Positions 5,581 to 5,903 of a DNA stretch of 5,903 bases are shown one piece after another. Origin of the DNA: Nocardioides sp. (GTDB taxonomy: Bacteria > Actinomycetota > Actinomycetes > Propionibacteriales > Nocardioidaceae); contig JAJPEO010000027.1 of the NCBI GenBank assembly GCA_021166815.1, forward strand, positions 1 to 5,903, read 5' to 3'. A model generated the notes under the pieces. The model worked only from the letters and a program-made list of their open reading frames with translations, was not told the origin of the DNA and searched no databases. The number at the start of each line of letters is the position of its first letter. The first letter of the stretch is position 1. The position numbers and the translations under genes were made by a program.

Positions 5581-5903
5581 ATGTCTGCTCCCCCCGAACT
5601 CCCCGACATCGTGGCCCGCGCCTTCGACATGTGTCGTCAGGCCGGCTACGTCTCCTTCTGCCGCAACGAGACCGGCCGGCTCCTGGCCACTCTCGCCGCG
5701 ACCCGCGGCGGCACCATGGCCGAGTTCGGCACCGGGTGCGGGGTGGGCACCGCCTGGCTGCGCAGCGGCGTGCGGAACGGGGCCCGGATCCTCACCGCGG
5801 AGCTCGACAAGAAGCTCGCCGTGGCGGCGCAGGAGATCTTCGCCGACGACGACCGGGTGGAGGTGCTCGCGGCCGACTGGAGCGTCCTGGGCGACCGGGG
5901 GCC
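5581..5903 (+). CDS. Class I SAM-dependent methyltransferase, 3' end beyond window
   Basis: 107 complete codons, open at the right edge. The N-terminal helices lead into MAEFGTGCGVGTAWL (46-60), the glycine-rich SAM-binding motif I (E/D-x-G-x-G-x-G type), then ILTAELD (70-76), where E74 at the end of strand 2 should hold the ribose hydroxyls of SAM, and VEVLAADW (motif II region). The arrangement with YVSFCRNETGRLL before motif I resembles O-methyltransferase-like proteins (an Asn-Glu-x-Gly-x-Leu-Leu element precedes the SAM site in that group). The substrate cannot be told from the visible half. It is divergent from the leucine cluster, sharing the region 5457-5580, so co-regulation is possible but not shown. 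Confidence 0.85.
   Translation, partial: MSAPPELPDIVARAFDMCRQAGYVSFCRNETGRLLATLAATRGGTMAEFGTGCGVGTAWLRSGVRNGARILTAELDKKLAVAAQEIFADDDRVEVLAADWSVLGDRG

Noticed and set aside
1..5903. tRNA/rRNA genes, CRISPR arrays, insertion sequences, integrase or attachment sites
   Set aside because: No cloverleaf-like segments, spaced direct repeats, transposase motifs or terminal inverted repeats were seen.

Overview
The window looks like chromosome of a high-GC actinobacterium. Third codon positions are almost all G or C, alternative GTG/TTG starts are used, and the gene types (NhaA fused to a DsbA-like thioredoxin domain, a PknB-like kinase, a LeuB/IlvE pair) are typical of Nocardioides-like or related Actinobacteria. 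The family-level placement is from memory of similar proteins, not from a search.

Layout. A co-directional minus-strand cluster runs from about 5459 down to the left edge. It starts with a structured leader (5459-5169) holding a 14-residue leader peptide, followed by a 45-residue small protein gene (5168-5031), leuB (5020-3935), ilvE (3862-2780), nhaA-dsbA (2777-951, broken by one in-frame TAG) and a Ser/Thr kinase gene (941 to beyond the left edge). Spacing is 10 nt between the small gene and leuB, 72 nt between leuB and ilvE, 2 nt between ilvE and nhaA, and 9 nt between nhaA and the kinase, so one operon is plausible. A divergent plus-strand gene at 5581 onward encodes a class I SAM-dependent methyltransferase and is cut by the right edge.

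Function. LeuB (3-isopropylmalate dehydrogenase) and IlvE (branched-chain aminotransferase) catalyse the third and last steps of leucine synthesis. The leader peptide MRTFLVLIESRGEA carries four consecutive branched-chain codons (Leu-Val-Leu-Ile). Its last codons lie in the first arm of an 11-bp perfect stem, which is the signature of translation-dependent attenuation. More inverted repeats follow, some mutually exclusive, and the last ends 3 nt before the strong ribosome-binding site of the small gene. A near-perfect 22-bp dyad sits over the presumed -10 element of this leader.

Two neighbouring genes look damaged. nhaA-dsbA has a single amber codon where relatives, as I recall them, have a conserved serine. 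The kinase appears to lack about 35-40 residues (helix F end to helix G) in frame. Either both are real lesions in this lineage or they are sequence/assembly errors. I see no mobile elements, tRNA/rRNA genes or CRISPR arrays.
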